Below, piece by piece: positions 51,323 to 63,310 of a stretch of DNA of 64,000 bases; the first letter of the stretch is position 1, and the number at the start of each line of letters is the position of its first letter. Position numbers and translations under genes: made by a program. The notes under the pieces were generated by a model. It saw nothing but the letters and a program-made list of their open reading frames with translations, searched no databases and was not told the origin of the DNA. Source of the DNA: Hemerocallis citrina (taxonomy: Eukaryota > Streptophyta > Magnoliopsida > Asparagales > Asphodelaceae); assembly GCA_017893485.1 (NCBI GenBank), contig CM030363.1, positions 179,564,935 through 179,628,934 of the forward strand. The letters are read 5' to 3'.

Positions 51323-52072
51323 TTTTGTTTATCCTTTTTCCACGCCTCGGCATGTTGTACCTGTCAAGGATTCAATAACTTCATTAGAGATGCAAATTTA
51401 ATTAATAACATGTTTATAATAACTATCATAAAATTTGTACTTTAGTAGGATTAACAAACCAACATAATTATAAAAAAATTAAAAAAATGAGATTTGTAAC
51501 AAATTCAATTACAATGATAATTTGATTCAAATGACACTAAGCATAGTTTAATGTAAATAACACCAAGCAGTAGAAAATAGAAAGATAATTAAACCGGTGT
51601 ATTAAATTCACATTCAACATGTTCGGAATTACAGACATAATATTACAACAAGATTTAAGGCACGAAAATTACAGACATATAATATTGAGATTGAAAAACA
51701 AATAAATAAACGATATAACAATTAACTGTAAAATAAAGAAATTGTGGTTCCAAAAAATGTACAAAAAAAATAATAAATCTTAACACAATCTACTCTATTC
51801 ACATAACCCTAAACTACCTTTTGTGGAAATTATCACAACCACCTTAGTGGTATTTTATCGCACACCCTGTGTTCGAGTGTAATATCAATTCGACTATAGT
51901 CTCTCCTGTATTTGGCTTTCCATTCAAGGAGATGATGATGGTAAAGGGTATTTGCTGAGGAAGAGGAATCGAACGAATAATGAGGGCGTCGTGCTGTAAA
52001 TACGGTAACAAGAAGATCTGATGACTCATGAACTATTCTGTTCATGGCTACTAATAATCACTTACTTATCTC

Positions 52073-52074
<2 letters not shown>

Positions 52075-52110
<36 letters not shown>
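52075..52110 (+). repeat. (AAT)n microsatellite
   Basis: About eleven uninterrupted TAA/AAT units inside the CACTA element. Confidence 0.9.
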
Positions 52111-52113
<3 letters not shown>

Positions 52114-52129
52114 AAACAAAAGAAACTAA

Positions 52130-53035
52130 TATGGCTACTAATATATTTCTCTATTAATTCTTCATCCCAACTAAATCATTGATGTTTGTAGCGCCAAAAG
52201 AAACCTGCACAAGGTTTGTTCAGCGCAATTCTTGTACAGATTTGGAGGATTTTGGTAAAAAACATGTCAAGATGACAATCAGATGCATGAAATCAGCTTC
52301 TTTAACAGTAAAAGAAAAATGATAATTTCCAGTATCTAAGCATATATGTTTCGCTATTAATTCTTCATCCCAACTAAATCATGATGTTTGTGGCTCCAAA
52401 AAAATCCTCCACAAGGTTTGTTCAACCCAATTCTTGTACAGATTTGGACGATTTTGGTATACATACAGCATCCTTAGTTCACAGTGAACCCATTTTGTTA
52501 AAAAAAATGCCAAGATGGCAATCAGATGCATGAAATCAGCTTCTTTAACAGTAAAAGAAAATGAAAATTTCCAGTATCTAAGTATATATTTTTCTTTATT
52601 AATTCTTCATCCCAACTAAACCATTCATGTTTGTGGCTCCAAAACAAACCTTTACAAGGTTTGTTCAGCCCAATTCTTGTACATATTTGGAGGATTTTAG
52701 TATACATACAACATCCTTAGTTCACAGTGAACCCATTTTGGTTAAAAAAACATGCCAAGATGACAATCAGATGCATGAAATAAGCTTCTTTAACAGTAAA
52801 AGAAAATGAAAATTTCCAGTATCTAAGCATATATTTTTCTATTAATTCTTCATCCCAACTAAACCATTCATGTTTGTGGCTCCAAAAGAAACCTGCACAA
52901 GGTGCGTTCGGCCCAATTCTTGTACAGATTGGGAGGATTTTGGTATACAGCTAGCATCCTTAGTTCACAGTTAACCCATTTTGGTTAAAAAAACATGCTA
53001 AGATGACAATCAGATGCATGATTTCAGCATCTTTG
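52130..53035 (+). repeat. second tandem array of the CACTA repeat (~240-bp units)
   Basis: Four diverged copies of a shortened form of the 301-bp unit; GTGAACCCATTTTG or its variant recurs near 52485, 52730 and 52970. It lies on the far side of the TNP gene, in the same direction as the array at 46680. It is followed by GAGA-rich, GC-rich DNA (53070-53330) leading to the right subterminal repeats. Confidence 0.8.
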
Positions 53036-53379
53036 AGTTTGAAAAAGAAGGGAAATCAAGAGATGTTACCAAAGAGAGAGAGAGAGAGCGGGGCGACGAC
53101 GCGAGGGCGTAGGAGATAGAGAGAGAGCGGGGCGACGAGCGGTGGCGACCGATCGCAAATTCACCTCCAAATAGAGAGAGGGAGGAGGGAAAACGAAAAT
53201 GACGAAGGGACGAAGGGACGATGACGAAGGGTCGAAGGCTGTCGAAGATGACGAAGGGGCGGAGGCAAAGCGCGCAAAGTAGAGCGAGGAAGGAGGGAAA
53301 ATGAAGGCGGCCCTTTTTTTTGGGGGTTTGGGAAATTGGCGAGCGAAAGATTAGGGTTCGCGGGATTTATCTCATCTAA

Positions 53380-53642
53380 TTCACCGGCGTTTTTAATTAG
53401 ACACGTCGGTGAATGTATCGGTATATTCACCGGCGTTTCTTATTAAAACGTCGGTGAATGATACACTTCACCGGCGTTGTTAAATAAAACGCCGATGAAT
53501 ACGCAGATTGTCCGGCGGTTTAAAGCGAACCCCGGTGTATAACCATCCCATCTGGCGCCCGATTCCTAGTCGCTCCCTACCCCGGCACTACTGGTAAAAC
53601 GCCGGGGAATATACGCCGGTAAATCGAGTCTGTTTTGTAGTG
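53380..53642. repeat. right subterminal and terminal repeats of the CACTA element
   Basis: Several CACCGGCG and its complement appear as short hairpins (CACCGGCGTTTC ... AAACGTCGGTG), ending in the 28-bp terminal inverted repeat GCCGGTAAATCGAGTC ... TTTTGTAGTG. Confidence 0.85.
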
Positions 53643-53645
53643 AGA
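53643..53645 (+). repeat. right 3-bp target-site duplication of the CACTA element (AGA)
   Basis: Matches AGA at 44864-44866; copia RT sequence resumes here on the minus strand. Confidence 0.85.
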
Positions 53646-54430
53646 TGTTGTCCTTTCGTTGTTGTATTTGGAGCCCAAGAAAGTAAGTTAATTCTCCCAT
53701 CATACTCATTTCAAATTCATCCTACATTTACTTAAAGAATTCCTTGCAAAGATTTTCATTAGTAGATTCAAATATAATATCATCAACATAAATCTGAACA
53801 ATTAAAATATCTTTAGAAACATGTTTAATAAAAAGTGTAGTGTCTACTTTCCATTTAGAGAAACCTATGTGAATAAGAAACGAGCTTAGTCGTTAATACC
53901 AAGCACGAGGAGCCTGCTTCAAACCATACAATCCTTTATCAAGGCGGAATAAATTGTTTGGGTGTGTGGGGTCAGTGAACCCAGGTGGTTGTTCAACATA
54001 AACTTCTTCCGAAATAAAACCATTTAAAAAGGCACTTTTAACATCCATTTGAAAAAACATAAAATCCATGTAAGAAACAAAAGCAAGTAAAATACGAATG
54101 GCTTCAAGTCGTGCAATAGGTGAAAAAGTTTTATCAAAATCAACTCTTTCTTGTTGGTTATATCATTGTACAACAAGACGGGCCTTATTTCTAATAATAG
54201 TACCAGATTCGTCCAACTTGTTCCTAAACACCCACTTCGTTCCAAGTACAGTTCTACTGCAGGGTCTAGGTACAAGTCTCCATACTTGATTCATTTCGAA
54301 TTGATTAAGTTCTTCTTGTATGAAAAATGATCTAGTCATTGTAATGATCCAGTCATTATCTTGCAGGACCTTCTTAATATTTTTGGGTTCAAGTTTGGAT
54401 ACGAATGCGAAAAACACATAAAATTTTGAG
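53646..54430 (-). pseudogene. copia reverse transcriptase core (N-terminal part)
   Basis: Minus strand: EELNQFEMNQVWRLVPRP, GTKWVFRNKLDESGTIIRNK, ARLVVQ, then FDKTFSPIARLEAIRILLAF-type sequence with frameshifts, DKGLYGLKQAPRAWY and LIVQIYVDDIIFES with the catalytic YVDD at about 53780. It ends in DEFEMSMMGELTYFLGLQIQ at the CACTA border. At least one stop and frameshifts interrupt it. The rest of RT-RNase H is at 44064-44863. Confidence 0.88.
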
Positions 54431-54669
54431 CTTGAGTTCGAGAAGTTATCCCTTTTGACATATCACTTTGGATAAGATTTGGTGGGTGGCTAGACATGAT
54501 TTTTCAAGCAGGGTGCTTTTCGCTGGTGGAAGGTTGAGGTTGTGCTTGTGGTGGAATGTGATCATCTTCCATGGCATCAATATGTTGTGTATGCATCTCG
54601 TCTATCAAGGAGTTGTTACTACTTTGATTGATGGATGTGTTTCCATCTAGATGTGACACGTTGTTTTGA

Positions 54670-55850
54670 GAATCTACATTTGGTCTCTTTTCAGTATGTA
54701 CTTGTTTCTTTTCAACGCGAATACCTGTCTCATCATCATCAACAACATGTAATATCTCTTTTGTGAGAGGATTAGTTTCATCAAATATAATATCAATAGA
54801 TTCTTGAATTGTGCATCTTCTTTTATTAAATATACTATATGCCTGCTACTTAAAGAATATTCTGAGAATATGCCTTCGTCACTTTTACAATAAAAATCTT
54901 CCAACTTATCTAGGGTATTTAAAATGAACACTTTGCATCCAAATTCACGAAAGTTACTCATGTTCAGAATTTTTCCATAATATAGTTTAAAAGGCTATTT
55001 CTCAAGATACTTCCTAATGATTACTTCGTTAATGGTATAACATGCTATATTGATAGCTTCGGCCCAAAACGACTTTGGTAAATCATTCTCACTGAGCATG
55101 GTGCGAGCCATTTTTTGAAGAGATCGATTTTTCCTTTTAACAACCCCATTTTGTTGGGGAGTGCGAGGACCAGAGAACTCATGTTTTATTCCCTTTTTGT
55201 CACAAAACGACGTAAAGAGTTCATTTTAAAGTTTCCCACCATGATCACTACGAATAGTAACGATGGTAAGACTTTTCTCATTTTTCTACTCTACGACAGA
55301 ATTTTTGAAAAACATATGATATGTCATTCTTTTGTGATAAAAAGGCAACCCAAGTGAATCTGCTGTAGTCATCTACAATTACAAAGACATCTCGTGCACC
55401 TCCATTACTGCTTGTTCGTGATGGTCCAAACAGATTCATGTGCAAAAGTTCAAGAGGTCTATAAGTTAATACCATTTTCTTATGCTTGTGAGTACTTTTA
55501 GTTTGCTTACCGAACTGACATGATCTATATGGTTTATCTTTCTCAAATTTGATTTTGGGAATTCCCCGTACAAGTTCCTTATTGACAAGTTTGTTGAGAT
55601 TATCCATAGCTGTGTGTCCAAGTTGCCAATGCCATAACCAACCATCTTCATTTCTAGCAACAAAGAGTCTCATATTTTTATGTGCTAATTCATTAGAATT
55701 TATGACATACACATTGTTGCATATGTTAGCAAGAAGTAAACATAATTTATTGTTATCTAGTACAGTGCAAACATTTTTATCAATGGTAACTGTATAACCT
55801 TTATCGCATAATTGACAGACGCTAAGTAAATTGTGTTTCAAACCTCTTAC
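54670..55850 (-). pseudogene. copia integrase with GAG-pre-integrase domain (catalytic residues changed)
   Basis: Minus strand: HNLLSVCQLCDKGYTVTID, then the zinc region WHWQLGHTAMDNLNKLVNKE with SCQFGKQTK, the core LLHMNLFGPSRTSSNGGARD, VIVDDYSRFTWVAFLSQKND, TIRSDHGGKL and PQQNGVVKRKNRSLQKMA. Copia integrases normally have D in the first motif (H-M-D) and E in N-G-V-V-E-R-K. Here these are N and K, both explained by G-to-A changes, so the enzyme would be inactive. A stop follows GGKL. The C-terminal region (FREFGCKVFILN) runs to about 54670. Confidence 0.85.
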
Positions 55851-56040
55851 CTATAGTACATCCTCAATGGAGCATGATGAACCAAAGTTTATTTTACCTT
55901 TACCGATGGTTTGACTAGTGCTGTTATCTCCAAAGATGATGTCCTTCCCTCTTTCCCTTGATAGTGATGCAAAGTATTTATTGTCACATGTCATATGGTT
56001 TGAGCATCCACTATCAAGGTATAACCGATCTTTAGTCTTG
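55851..56040 (-). pseudogene. copia aspartic protease domain
   Basis: Minus strand: RYLDSGCSNHMTCDNKYFAS contains the copia protease active site D-S-G (about 56015-56004), followed by SREREGKDIIFGDNS-like sequence, GKGKINFG and IEDVLYV. It joins the GAG-pre-integrase domain at HNLLSV. The domain is small, as usual for copia. Confidence 0.75.
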
Positions 56041-57995
56041 ATACGTTGAAGTACCTATATTAAGATTAGTAGGTGTAATTTTGGGTGCCCAAGTTTGTAT
56101 TGAACCTGCATTTACATTTTTTCTCACCCAAACAAAATTAGTACTCCTTTTTAATGAACAATTATAAGATATATGTCCTAATTTACAGCAATAATGACAT
56201 GTAATACAATTATGCCTTGGATCATGCACATGTGCATAATTATGTATTGGTTTTTAATTATTTTGGTGGCTATGCATATGTGTATGGCAAGATTGCTTGG
56301 AATTTTGACATTGAATTGGCTCCTTGTAACCAAGTCCTCGATTATCATGATATGACATTGAGTTCTTTGTAATAAGATAACTGGGTCCTCATATTTTTCA
56401 ACAATTTTTTCGAGTTCAGTTATTCTATTACAAAGCATTTTTCTAGTCTTCTCATCATCTTTGGTGTTCCAACGAAGAGTGCCTAGAGTAACATCAAGTA
56501 TTCTATTTTGTTCGAGTGCTTCTTTACAACCTTCCACTACCTCGTCAAATTTCCTTTTGTAATCATTTAAATCATCAGTGTGTTTAGCAATATAGACAGA
56601 TTTCTCATGAATTTCCTTTAGATTTTCATCATGTGTTGCTAAAGATTTTTGAATCTGTTGTTTTAAATACTCATTTTCCTCTATCAACACATCATGATCT
56701 TTCCTAAATTACTCAAAATTTTCAATAATCAAAGAATTTTTATTTTTAACTTTTGATTTTTTAGCAATCCAAGAGTCATGTGATTCATTTGATATTTGTT
56801 TATATTCTCAACTTACGACTTAATTTTTTAGCATAATCTCTTAAACCATTACACATGTCAATTAAATCATTATAGTGGGTTCTTCGATTACCTCTTCTTG
56901 GGGTGGTGATTGCACCTCACCATTTCTAAGAGCCATAAATCCAAAGTTGTTGTGTTCTTGCTCTTCATCGCTAGAATCTGAATTTAGCCATGTTGCCTTC
57001 AATGCCTTCTTTCTAACTCCTGAGTTGGAGTGATAATGATCCTTGTTTCTGTCTTGCGAGATGGGACAGTTTGCACGAATATGTCCTGGCTTCTTGTATT
57101 TGTAACATATGTCATCTTTGTCTTTTTCTCTTCCTTCTTGAGACCTGCCATACTTTTTGTGTTTGAGATACTTACAGAATTGTTTGGTTAATAGTGCGAT
57201 ATCTTCATCTGATTCTTCATGATCTGACTTTGATTTTGATGATCGCGAAGTTTCTGCTTTCAAGGCAATGGTATTTTCTTCAGTTTTGGGTTCAATCCCA
57301 TTGTTCTGCCGGTACCTCTTTGTTTCGTTCATCTCCATCTTATACATCTTCAATTTTTTTTTTGGAAAGTGTAGTAGTTGAACCCTTTTTCTTCAAGTGT
57401 CTCCTTCATTGCTGCAGCTTTAACGTCCCATTCAGGTGTGAGACATCTTATGAGTTTTTCGACATTTTGGTCATCATCCAATGCCTTACCTAAGCTATCA
57501 AGCTCATGTGCGATAATGTCAAAGCGGGCAAGCATCTGATTTACGTTCTCTCCTGGAAACATACTAAAAACATCAAACTTATAAAAGCATAACTTAATTT
57601 TTGCCTTTACCTCAGATGCGGTTCCTTCATGCCGTTTTAGCATGTTGTTCCAAATTTCATAGGTTGTCTTGCAATTTTGCCTACATCGCATCAACTGTTC
57701 ACTTTTTAGACCTACATAGAGTGCTGTCATAGCCTTGGAGTTTGGAGTTTTTAATGCTAGTTCAGCTTTTGTGAAATCCCTATTTTCGTCACTGACAGGA
57801 ATATATAAGTTTTGTTCATGAAAATGTTCCATACTTCTTATCGAAGCATCTGCAAAAAGTGAGACATACAAACTTTCCAAACATCATAGCATTTTCCATT
57901 AAAATAAGGTGAACGTGTTAGACTTGTCCCATTGGAGATAAATGGCTCTGATGAGTACAAGTTTTCGGGAGGAGGCCATTGAACATTTTGCTCAA
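56041..57995 (-). pseudogene. gag: copia gag (Sirevirus-like) with degenerate zinc knuckles
   Basis: Minus strand from about 57995: PYFNGKCYDVWKVCMSHFL, the usual gag start, then after a frameshift the UBN2-type core: NSKAMTALYVGLKSEQLMRC, CKTTYEIWNNMLKRHEGT, FKFDVFSMFPGENVNQMLA-like sequence and LGKALDDDQNVEKLIRCLTP. Downstream are a charged linker (SKSKSDHEESDEDIALLTKQ), a zinc knuckle CYKYKKPGHIRANC in which the second Cys is Tyr, and a coiled coil (KQQIQKSLATHDENLKEIHE). A second knuckle-like CHYCCKLGHISYNC lies near 56180. Long Sirevirus gag with coiled coil fits this layout. Several stops and shifts are present. Confidence 0.8.
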
Positions 57996-58019
57996 GCTTT
58001 TAAGCTCTTAATAAGCTCC

Positions 58020-58033
58020 TCGCTCTGATACCA
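58020..58033 (-). promoter_or_regulatory. primer-binding site of the Sirevirus-like element (tRNA-iMet)
   Basis: Minus strand TGGTATCAGAGCG next to the inner end of the 5' LTR. Confidence 0.85.
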
Positions 58034-58034
58034 C

Positions 58035-59011
58035 TGTTAATTACCCTGGGGGGTGAATTGGGTGATTGTGTGGAAATTAAAATTTCAAATGAAATGTGTA
58101 AAGTAAAAAGATAGAGTAAGAGAAAGCAAACAGAGCAACGTGCCAGACACAGCAATATAACATGGTTCAACCCCCAGGTCTACGTCCACACCACCACCTA
58201 CTTGTAGCCATTCTCTGCTACAAGCATTACACTATACTTTAAACCCTTCTACAGTGATTCTCGGAATTCAGGCCGAGATACCTATTACACCCACTGGGCT
58301 TCTACAAATAAGTCCCGCAAAACTCACTGAAGTGGAAGAAAGAAAAACTCTCAAGATCTAAAAAGACCTTGACTAAAGAATAAAATCTCTCACACTCGGA
58401 GTGTTGATTGAATGATTAGTTCAGAAGAGTTATGACAGCCAGGGGTGAAGAATACACAGTGAATTCGCCTATATTTATAGAGTGGGGAAATGTATCTTTC
58501 CGAAATTGAAAATATATTCCAAAATAGTCAGGTCTGCACTTGGACGGTCGACTGCAATGATGAACAGTCGACCTTTCATCTTTTAACTCAAAAGTCGAGA
58601 GATGACCGGTCGACTAATTCATCTTCTTCACATAAATGAACGAACGACGGTTGTGACGGTCGACCGTCATTTTGTGCGGTCGACCGCTGTCGTGCAGATT
58701 CAACTTTTATTTGGCGATTTCTCTTTATATTCTTTCCAAAACTAATTTATCAATCAACACTGCTTTACATATATTCTCCTCACATAAACAGAAATAAATT
58801 ATCTATTTTTGCTAGCTTTCTTAATGATTTGAAGCACATATTTCTTGTGTGCAATCTTCATTGATATTTTTGGTTCATGCCTCTTTGCTTGATTTCCAAT
58901 CACTTTGAATCTTTTCTTTTGCTTTTTCTTTTTCTATAGATCCTGTAAATCTCAACTGAAAATATTAGTTGTAGATGATACATTTTGTACACACTAAACT
59001 TAAGGTCAACA
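58035..59011 (-). repeat. 5' LTR of the Sirevirus-like element
   Basis: A 977-bp LTR. On the minus strand it starts TGTTGACCTTAAG at 59011 and ends GGGTAATTAACA at 58035. A TATA-like CTATAAATATAG is at about 58469-58480. It contains five or six GTCGAC palindromes (58549-58690). Confidence 0.85.
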
Positions 59012-59924
59012 ATTATTGTGGTGGCTTCTTCTTGGTAAATCTAGGTCTTCGGCGTATCTATTTCTTGTGGTGTGCATTTCGCAATTAGCACTAGAAGTGG
59101 TATCAGATTCTCTACAAGTGGTATCAGAGAAAATGGTTTCATGATGTCCGAAAGCAAGTAAAATGTCGACAGGGTCGATAGGTTCGATGTGAGTGACTTT
59201 GCAATGTGGATGATTCAGATGATAGCGTATCTTCGTCAGAAAGATCTAGATGGTCCGTTATTTGATGAGAACCCAGAAGGTGTAGACAAGGATGCAAAGA
59301 TCTAAGCAGCATTGAATCGTTTGGATCAGATGTCGCTATGGCAGATTCGGTTGGAACTGAACAGGAAGACGTTGTTTATATCACGAAAGCAAAAACTGCA
59401 ACGGAGGCTGTGAAGATGCTCACGGATATGTATGAGAAACCGTCGACATCTAATCAAACTCTTCATCTAAAGAAGTTGGTTAACATGAAGTTGAGGGTAT
59501 GGGGTTCAATAGTAGAACATGTGAACAATTACTGTATGGTTTACAACCAAATGGAAGCTGCATGATTGAAGTTTTCAGAAATGGGACAGTCATTGTTACT
59601 TCTATCTACTTTGCCCGATAGTAAGGGTACGGTGGAACATACTGTTATAGACATAATGACATATTCAACGCTCTACATGAAGTGGTGAGTAACATCCTGA
59701 ACGAGGAGGTGAGAAGGACGAGAAATGGAGGGTTTTCATCATCATCTTTTAACGATTCCACAATGTCAGCTGAAAAGAAACGTTGGAGATCTAAGAGCAG
59801 TCGAAGAAGAAGGGATCAGAGTAGTTCATTTGAGAGTGGGTCTGAAGACAGCGATGAGGGATGTGGACCTGAGGATTGGTATTGCCACAAGCAGGTTCAC
59901 ATGATGCACAGTTTTAAAGCCTTT
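59012..59924 (+). pseudogene. gag: second Ty1/copia element: leader and gag (cut by Tekay-3)
   Basis: A leader with TGGTATCAGA primer-site-like motifs (59098-59118) precedes a gag of the UBN2 type: FDVSDFAMWMIQMIAYLRQK and LDGPLFDENPEGVDKDAK, a stop near 59303, AALNRLDQMSLWQIRLELN, then in another frame YITKAKTATEAVKMLTDMYE, KPSTSNQTLHLKKLVNMKL and VEHVNNYCMVYNQMEAA followed by a stop (59563-59565). A degenerate zinc knuckle (WYCHKQVHMMHSF, missing later Cys) is reached just before Tekay-3 at 59925. No upstream LTR is recognised; the preceding Sirevirus-like element may have inserted within its leader. Confidence 0.75.
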
Positions 59925-62900
59925 TGTCACGCCCCGCTTCCCAAAAAGAATACGGATACGCAACTCAACCCAGCGAATGATTTGCATCATCCATAGCTGT
60001 TCAGGAATCTTTACAACATCTCACAATATAATCAGAGTCGGAAGCAAAAGAGTCAACCACACACATGCAAAATTGAATTAATGAACCAATAGAATTTACT
60101 TAAAATAAAATGTATCAATCTCAAATAAATCAGAATCTGGACAAGACAAAATCCCGGGTCACATCGCCCAAAATACAAAGTAATCATCCAAGTACTCAAA
60201 ATACATTATTCAAAGTAACAATAATAACAACTCTAATAAGCAAGAAATCCAGCACTAATATCTCATTTCGCTAATGCCATTGGGCAACTGACCATCCTGA
60301 TCTGCAATTAATAATTGCAGGAGAAGAAAAGAAAAAACAAGTACCCGTCAATGCAAATTACGGGCCACTTATAATGTAGGATAGAGTACATGGAAAACTA
60401 ACAAATAGCATGGAATAATGCATCAACAGTAATAACTAGCATGAATCAGTAAAACAAAGTCAACTAGCATGGTATACTAATAGTACAAAATGAATGTGTC
60501 AAATATAATGTCATATGGCAAGTGTGTCCAGTAACAGTAAGCTCATTATATCAGTGTAACAGTATAACAGTATCAGTCCAATAGTATCAGTCCAACAGTA
60601 TCAGTCTAACAGTATCAGTCTTATGTTCTTACATTCTTGTGTGTATTACTAGCTAGGTAGCACTTCATGCGCCCCATACTATAATACATGGTTGCTACAA
60701 CAAACAGCTTCGCTTTTAGATTTCATAGTGGACCATAATGGAGCAGTGTACTCAGGTATCAGTAACAGTAGCAGTAGCAGTAAGAATAATAGTAACAGTA
60801 GCAGTAAAAGTAGCAGTAACAGTAACAGTAACAGTATGGAACACTAGTTCCATTCCAAATACACATTTCCATATTTTCCACTACTAGATCTTCCCTTAAG
60901 AAACCTCGGCTTGATTACTTTTATTATGGTTATCAACAGACATAATAGTGCATGAAATAGTGTCAAATTATCATGGTATAATCAGTATTAGGTTCAGGAA
61001 AACAAATAAACATGTATAGATGATACATGGTCACATAAACGAGCAAAACAGTGTATGTTCATATTCAGGACAGCATGACAATACAGTACTAAAACAGTGA
61101 TTCCTGTTACTACAGAAATTCAAATCTGAATCCGTCGAAGAATCTGGAAAATAGACTTCCACACGAATCCAACCATTATATATAAGCCATATAGTATTTC
61201 ACAAAATCATAACTCAAAACTGATTTGAATTCAGGAAACACGTTCAGCCAATCAGTAAATCGTATTCAATGATAGGAAAACAACATGAAACTCCTCAAAT
61301 AAATCCAGGAAAAATCTGGGGTAATCCCCTATATGTCTGGTATCAGGATATAAAGTTTCACAATATTCTAGTAAATTAGTTCAGTCAACAAAAATCAGAA
61401 AACATCAAGAAATGATAGTTTGGCAAATCTGGAATTCCCAACACTGCTGTACGAAAACTGTAATATCTCCTAAACCGTGAAATGAAATCCAAATCTGTCA
61501 AAGGGAGATGAAAATAGAAAAGTAAGCTTTCATATTTCATAAATATTTTTCATACAGGAAAAGAAAATAGGGTGAAAATACGATTCTTTACAGAACAGCG
61601 AGCAAAATACAACAAGTATAGCTTTCATAAACAAGCATGAAACGGTGTATAGAACTCATCAATAAAATCCACCAAAATTCAGGGTAATCCCTAGATAGGT
61701 ATAGAAATACTGTGCAAAGTTTCAGATCAAAATAATATATTTAAGACTAGTATCAAAATAGTTTAATCATCAAAATCATCAAGAACGAAGTCTGGAAATA
61801 GAATACACCTCTGTAGTAAAATAACCATAACTCACTCATACGAAAAAGAAATCAATTAAGGTCAGAGAGTTTGGAAAGAAGACAGATTTCTCTACAATTC
61901 ATGTATAATACAAAAATTAGGAATTCTGACCTTAATAGGGTCTCAAATACAAATCAAAACTGATCTTCGACAAACACATATTTTCTCTTGAAAAAAAACC
62001 AACATAAACCACACGAAACTCATTCCAATTACAATCAAACATGGTATAAAGCATAGTAAGTGTCCAAACATCATGAAATAGAAGTATATAACATATTCAC
62101 AACCATCATATCATATGGATCTCATCAAATACATAATTTCGCCTAATTATCTCACATATATGAATAGATCAAGAACGGTCAAACCTAGTTTCTTTCATGT
62201 TGATTTTGTGTCGTGAGGAAACTATGGTCAAAGAGCACAATAGAAAGAAAACCCATCAAAAGTAACACACACACGAGTTGTCTCTAGAACCCAACTACAC
62301 TATAAGCGGTATTTTTGACTTGTATCATACAAAGAAATTTGAGTACAAGTTACTTGCCTTAACCGAAAACGAAAACAAAGAACACCAAGAATAACGGGAA
62401 CGGATCCCGACAACGAACAACCCAAGAACAAGAATCACGAACCAAATGATCACAAACCAAGAACCAGCGGTCTGCACGTGTGAACTACGTGCACGTGCAA
62501 CCAGGAGAGAGAGATGGAAAGCGGTCGAGATGCACGGCAGCGGTGCTGGCCGATGCTGGCGCTACTGTTGCTGCTCCTGCTGCTGGTCGTCGACGGCGGT
62601 CGGAAGAGAGTAGAAGGGAGAGACGGAGAGCTGAAGATGGAGAGCTCAACAATGGTGTAAGGGTGTTCGGGATGGAGAGGTGGTCAGCAAGGGGATGAAG
62701 CAGCCGGGAGGGGGTGGTGCTAGGCAAAGGCGATCGGGATGGGTGTTGGGTTTCGGGGTAGCGGCGCGAGGAAGAAGGCAGGTTGGGGTTTCGGGGGTTT
62801 GAGCAGTGGAGGGGTTTCGGTAGGGACTAGGTTTAGGGTTTTGGTGGCCGGGTAGGGTAGTTTATATAGGATTTGATTAGGGTTTGTAGTAGGATAGTGG

Positions 62901-63291
62901 GTAATGGGTATTGGGTTTAATAGGAGTAGTAGTAGTAGGAAATGGTTATTAGGATTTGGTTTATAAATTGGGTTAGGGATAAACATGAGGGTTTAAGTTT
63001 AAATTTGCAAATAAGATAAACAACAATAGGTTTAGGCAAATGGAACCACGATCTCCCAAAACACACGAGCCAAAGAGAATGGAACAAGAATCCAATAAAG
63101 AGAAAAACAACATAGATGAAGAATGAAGCAAAACGACAACAAATCAAATACAAAGAGCTCAAAATAAAATAAAATGAATATATATTGAAAACAACTCCAA
63201 TATACGGCCTAAGAAAAATACAAGAGAGTGCAAATACTCAAGAAGAAGAAAAATACACCAAAAATACGAAAAAGGAAAAATAGGAGTTACA
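59925..63291 (-). repeat. 3' LTR of Tekay-3
   Basis: A 3367-bp LTR. The plus strand begins TGTCACGCCCCGCTTCC (complement of the Tekay-1 LTR end) and ends GGAGTTACA. It contains CAGTAACAGTA-type short repeats (about 60530-60840) and GC-rich leader DNA (62480-62850) corresponding to the Tekay-1 leader. A TATA-like TTTATATAGGAT lies on the minus strand near 62860. Open frames at 62485-62986 show only low-complexity proline- or serine-rich peptides. Confidence 0.82.
60530..60840. repeat. CAGTAACAGTA-type short tandem repeats in Tekay-3 LTR
   Basis: Degenerate AGTAAC, AGTAGC and CAGTAT units dominate 60530-60620 and 60760-60835. They lie where Tekay-1 LTRs have ACTTGATA-type repeats, so this part of the LTR is prone to repeat expansion. 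Confidence 0.8.
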
Positions 63292-63310
63292 ATCCTACCC
63301 ACCTAACAAA
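63292..63310 (-). other. polypurine tract region of Tekay-3
   Basis: The minus strand reads TTGTTAGGTGGGTAGGAT before the LTR, matching the Tekay-1 arrangement. Confidence 0.6.

Larger units (their letters stand above)
44867..53642. mobile_element. CACTA (En/Spm) DNA transposon, 8.8 kb
   Basis: The ends are perfect 28-bp inverted repeats beginning CACTACAAAACAGACTCGAT, flanked by AGA duplications. Subterminal regions (about 44888-45440 and 53380-53620) hold many CACCGGCG/CGCCGGTG motifs, often as hairpins around TTTTATAAAA, the usual CACTA transposase-binding arrays. A spliced TNP1/Transposase_24-like gene lies on the minus strand (49983-51322). I find no TNP2-type catalytic transposase. Large tandem and inverted repeats fill the rest. 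The element is therefore probably non-autonomous. Confidence 0.92.
43034..59011 (-). mobile_element. Sirevirus-like Ty1/copia retrotransposon, split by a CACTA element
   Basis: On the minus strand the element has a 977-bp 5' LTR (58035-59011), an iMet primer site, gag, protease, integrase, RT-RNase H, a long 3' untranslated region, a polypurine tract and a truncated 3' LTR (43034-43229). The copia order (integrase before RT), the purine tract CACCAAAAGGGGGAGAT, and clustered ACCGGTCGACCG palindromes in the LTR and before the purine tract are Sirevirus features. The CACTA transposon sits in the RT-RNase H region. Stops, frameshifts and changed catalytic residues show it is dead. Confidence 0.85.

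Noticed and set aside
62480..62986. Short ORFs on both strands in Tekay-3 LTR
   Set aside because: Low-complexity, overlapping on both strands, inside an LTR leader.
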